DNA from: Clarireedia homoeocarpa
Taxonomy: Eukaryota > Ascomycota > Leotiomycetes > Helotiales > Rutstroemiaceae
DNA length: 62,658 nt
Assembly (NCBI GenBank): GCA_001465935.1
Contig: LNKV01000098.1
Location: forward strand, 50,617-113,274
Direction: 5' to 3'
Shown here piece after piece: positions 61,679 through 62,658 of this stretch (position 1 is the stretch's first letter; every line of letters begins with the position of its first letter). Under the pieces are notes generated by a model. The model was not told where the DNA came from. It was given only the letters and a program-made list of their open reading frames with translations, and searched no databases. The position numbers and the translations under genes were made by a program.

Positions 61679-61770
61679 AGTTTAAAAAAAAGAAAAAAAA
61701 AATAGAAATAAGAATAATAAATATATAAAAAATAAATTCTATTCTTTTTTTTTTTCTTTTTTTTTTTAGA
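61679..61770. repeat. A/T palindrome, family D
   Basis: Same body as 50402-50490 (AATAGAAATAAGAATAATAA to AAATTCTATTC). Confidence 0.88.
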
Positions 61771-61801
61771 GCTGCACCGCGAAGCGACCGCGAAGCGACT
61801 A

Positions 61802-61885
61802 ATTTTTTTATTTTTTTTTTTTTTATAATTATACTACTAAATATATAATAATTAAATATTGTAAAAAAATAATAAAAAATAAGTA
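61802..61885. repeat. A/T palindrome, family F (reverse)
   Basis: T-run, TATAATTATACTACTAAATA, AATTAAATATTGT, A-runs; reverse relative of 33828-33911. Confidence 0.7.
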
Positions 61886-61961
61886 AAAGTATATCTACAC
61901 AAAATACTACTGTAACCAGTTCTTCGATTTGTGGTGGTAATCCTAATCTAGGGATTATTAA

Positions 61962-62561
61962 AAACCTACGTATGTACCGGGTGTAGATGAAAATTTTAAT
62001 TCTTCTAGTCATAGGGATGATATCTTTTATAAATTTAATATTTTATCCTCTATACCCGAAGTTAAATGAGCAGACCAGGATAATGTATCCACTGTTAGTA
62101 CAGTTGATTTAGACATATCTCATATGTTAAAGACAAGATTGATATATCCAGAATATGGATGAGAGTACTATGAAGATAAATCTGATAGTTCAGAAGAAGA
62201 GTATAATTCTAACACTTTAAACCAAAGACTTCCTACTGATAAATTAATAAAAGATTATGAAAAAGACCTTAAAGGTTTGGATGAATACATCTGTGGATCA
62301 ATTAAATCAGCTGATGAAGATTTAATTGAAACAATTAAAAGGGTAGAGTCAGATTTAGAGTTTAACAAAATAAGTGCTAGATATGAGAAGAAAGCTATTG
62401 AAGTAGCACAATTAGATCATAAAGATATTGTGGATGATTTAAAAGAAAGAGATCAAATTGTAAAAAAGAGTAATTGGCCTGAGATGTTCGATACAATTCA
62501 AAGTAATCCTTGATCTGAAAATAAAACTACAAACTCCAGCGAAAAAAAAAAAAAAAAATAA
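61962..62561 (+). pseudogene. Acidic, helical reading frame without a start, unknown
   Basis: About 199 codons after a stop at 61959: FYKFNILSSIPEVKWADQD, YPEYGWEYYEDKSDSSEEEY, ETIKRVESDLEFNKISARYE, AQLDHKDIVDDLKERDQIVK, ending in a Lys run. Rich in Asp/Glu/Lys with heptad-like spacing, so a coiled coil is plausible. Two TGA as Trp, so it was coding in the mitochondrion. No ATG near the start; probably the surviving C-terminal part of a longer protein. Resembles in character the tails after cob and cox3. Confidence 0.5.
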
Positions 62562-62589
62562 GCAGTGCCGGTTTGACAGGCTGTAAATT

Positions 62590-62658
62590 TTTTTTCTTTT
62601 TTTTTATTTAAATATAAAATAAATATGAAAAATAAATAAATATTAAAATAAAAAAAAA
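62590..62658 (-). repeat. Palindromic element family A (reverse), cut by window end
   Basis: TTTTTTCTTTTTTTTTATTT then AAATATAAAATAAATATGAA; runs off the window. Confidence 0.88.

Larger units (their letters stand above)
61020..61961. other. Eroded sequence with palindromes
   Basis: Short open stretches in changing frames, a GC hairpin region (about 61105-61165: CCCTGCAAAGCAGGG and CTCCCCCTCCAACACC with complement), a family D palindrome (61679-61770) and a family F palindrome (61802-61885). Probably the remains of an upstream part of the next acidic frame; no family recognised. Confidence 0.55.

Noticed and set aside
36..62012. Minus-strand open frames, many rich in Phe, Lys or Ile
   Set aside because: They are shadows of plus-strand genes or of A/T palindromes; none has a recognisable domain, and all tRNAs, rRNA and conserved genes are on the + strand.
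9347..62658. CRISPR-like array of the repeated elements
   Set aside because: Copies are dispersed, in both orientations, with no regular spacers, in a mitochondrial genome.

Overview
The window is a large, intron-crowded fungal mitochondrial genome segment. Every recognisable gene is on the + strand and TGA is read as Trp throughout (genetic code 4). nad2 is followed one base later by nad3, and rps3 lies inside the large-rRNA group I intron at the conserved site corresponding to E. coli 23S position 2449. Both features point to a filamentous ascomycete (Pezizomycotina). I cannot name the species.

Layout: (1) 1-8293, the 3' part of cob with five group I introns (the first one cut by the window start); (2) 8294-13745, a second, partly decayed copy of the cob intron plus last exon plus tRNA-Ile block, arranged in tandem; (3) 13651-24284, trnI, trnS(UGA), trnP, rnl (a group II intron with a reverse transcriptase, then the rps3-bearing group I intron; the 3' rRNA exon is not visible and an N run of 636 bases sits where it should be), then trnY, trnN, trnQ; (4) 24401-31246, nad6 with two introns, a broken GIY-YIG gene and trnV; (5) 31966-48058, cox3 split into eight exons by seven introns; (6) 48194-48579, trnK, trnS(GCU) and a tRNA with a CCA (Trp) anticodon; (7) 48580-59293, nad2 (five exons) and nad3 (two exons); (8) 59294-62658, a GIY-YIG gene, a displaced second copy of the nad3 3' end, and eroded acidic reading frames.

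The conserved genes encode parts of complex I (nad2, nad3, nad6), complex III (cob), complex IV (cox3) and the mitoribosome (rnl, rps3), with tRNAs between them. Exon junctions could be placed to the base in nearly all cases, because group I introns need a U before and a G at the end, and the joined reading frames give conserved protein sequence.

The unusual part is the layered mobile DNA. LAGLIDADG and GIY-YIG homing endonuclease genes (HEGs) fill almost every intron. GIY-YIG genes sit inside LAGLIDADG genes. Gene 3' ends are duplicated next to HEGs (cob, nad3, and the HEG in cox3 intron 1). At least six families of short A/T-rich palindromes and several GC-rich hairpins are inserted everywhere except in the conserved exons. 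Many of them fall in or beside the LAGLIDADG motif, next to CAG, and in several HEGs they are the only visible lesion. One group I intron family occupies seven sites, five of them directly after CCU and all five with a matching GGG in the predicted guide. These layers and the palindromes are the best candidates for something undescribed.
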